Source: Thermoleophilia bacterium (GTDB lineage Bacteria; Actinomycetota; Thermoleophilia; RBG-16-64-13). From it: a stretch of 7,158 nt of DNA. The stretch's first letter is position 1, and every line of letters starts with the position of its first letter. Of this stretch, positions 7,158 to 7,158 are shown in pieces. The DNA is taken from the NCBI GenBank assembly GCA_016929985.1, contig JAFGIH010000624.1, positions 1 through 7,158 on the forward strand, given 5' to 3'. The translations under genes and the position numbers were made by a program. The notes beneath the pieces were generated by a model, which was not told the origin of the DNA, ran no database searches, and saw only the letters and a program-made list of their open reading frames with translations.

Positions 7158-7158
7158 G

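Overview
The window joins two unrelated pieces of a high-GC bacterial genome. Positions 1-4304 (+ strand) hold most of a tightly packed operon of the glycine/sarcosine/betaine reductase type. Positions 5166-7158 (- strand) hold two phage-type genes. Between them (4304 to about 5040) lies a scar of decayed insertion sequences. Selenoprotein GrdA and the GrdC/D-type acetyl-phosphate chemistry point to an anaerobe that makes selenocysteine and conserves energy by Stickland-type amino acid reduction. The GC-rich codon use and the style of the IS remnants would suit an anaerobic actinobacterium or a high-GC Firmicutes relative, but the lineage cannot be fixed from this window.

Operon, in order: the 3' part of grdD (component C, alpha subunit), trxA (thioredoxin), grdA (selenoprotein A, read through an in-frame UGA at 1050-1052), a uroporphyrinogen-decarboxylase (UroD)-family protein, a small MoaD/ThiS-type protein ending in Gly-Gly, and ackA (acetate kinase). 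Gaps are only 22-34 bases and every gene has a plausible ribosome-binding site, so one transcript is likely. The core logic is clear. Thioredoxin re-reduces GrdA. GrdA's Cys/Sec pair accepts the carboxymethyl group from a substrate-specific component B that is not in the window. Component C releases acetyl phosphate, and AckA turns it into acetate and ATP. The UroD-family and MoaD/ThiS-like proteins between grdA and ackA are not part of the textbook pathway and are the most interesting genes here.

Scar: directly at the ackA stop codon begins a frame-broken remnant of an IS3-family element (end of OrfA, start of OrfB, + strand). Near 4527 it is cut by the end of a second IS, whose DDE transposase lies on the - strand and keeps only its C-terminal part.

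Phage part (- strand, read from high to low coordinates): the C-terminal nuclease part of a large terminase subunit (start outside the window), then a complete ParB-domain/beta-class DNA methyltransferase fusion with a near-perfect Shine-Dalgarno sequence. These look like the edge of a prophage or prophage remnant converging on the metabolic operon. No tRNA, rRNA, CRISPR array or clear intrinsic terminator was seen.
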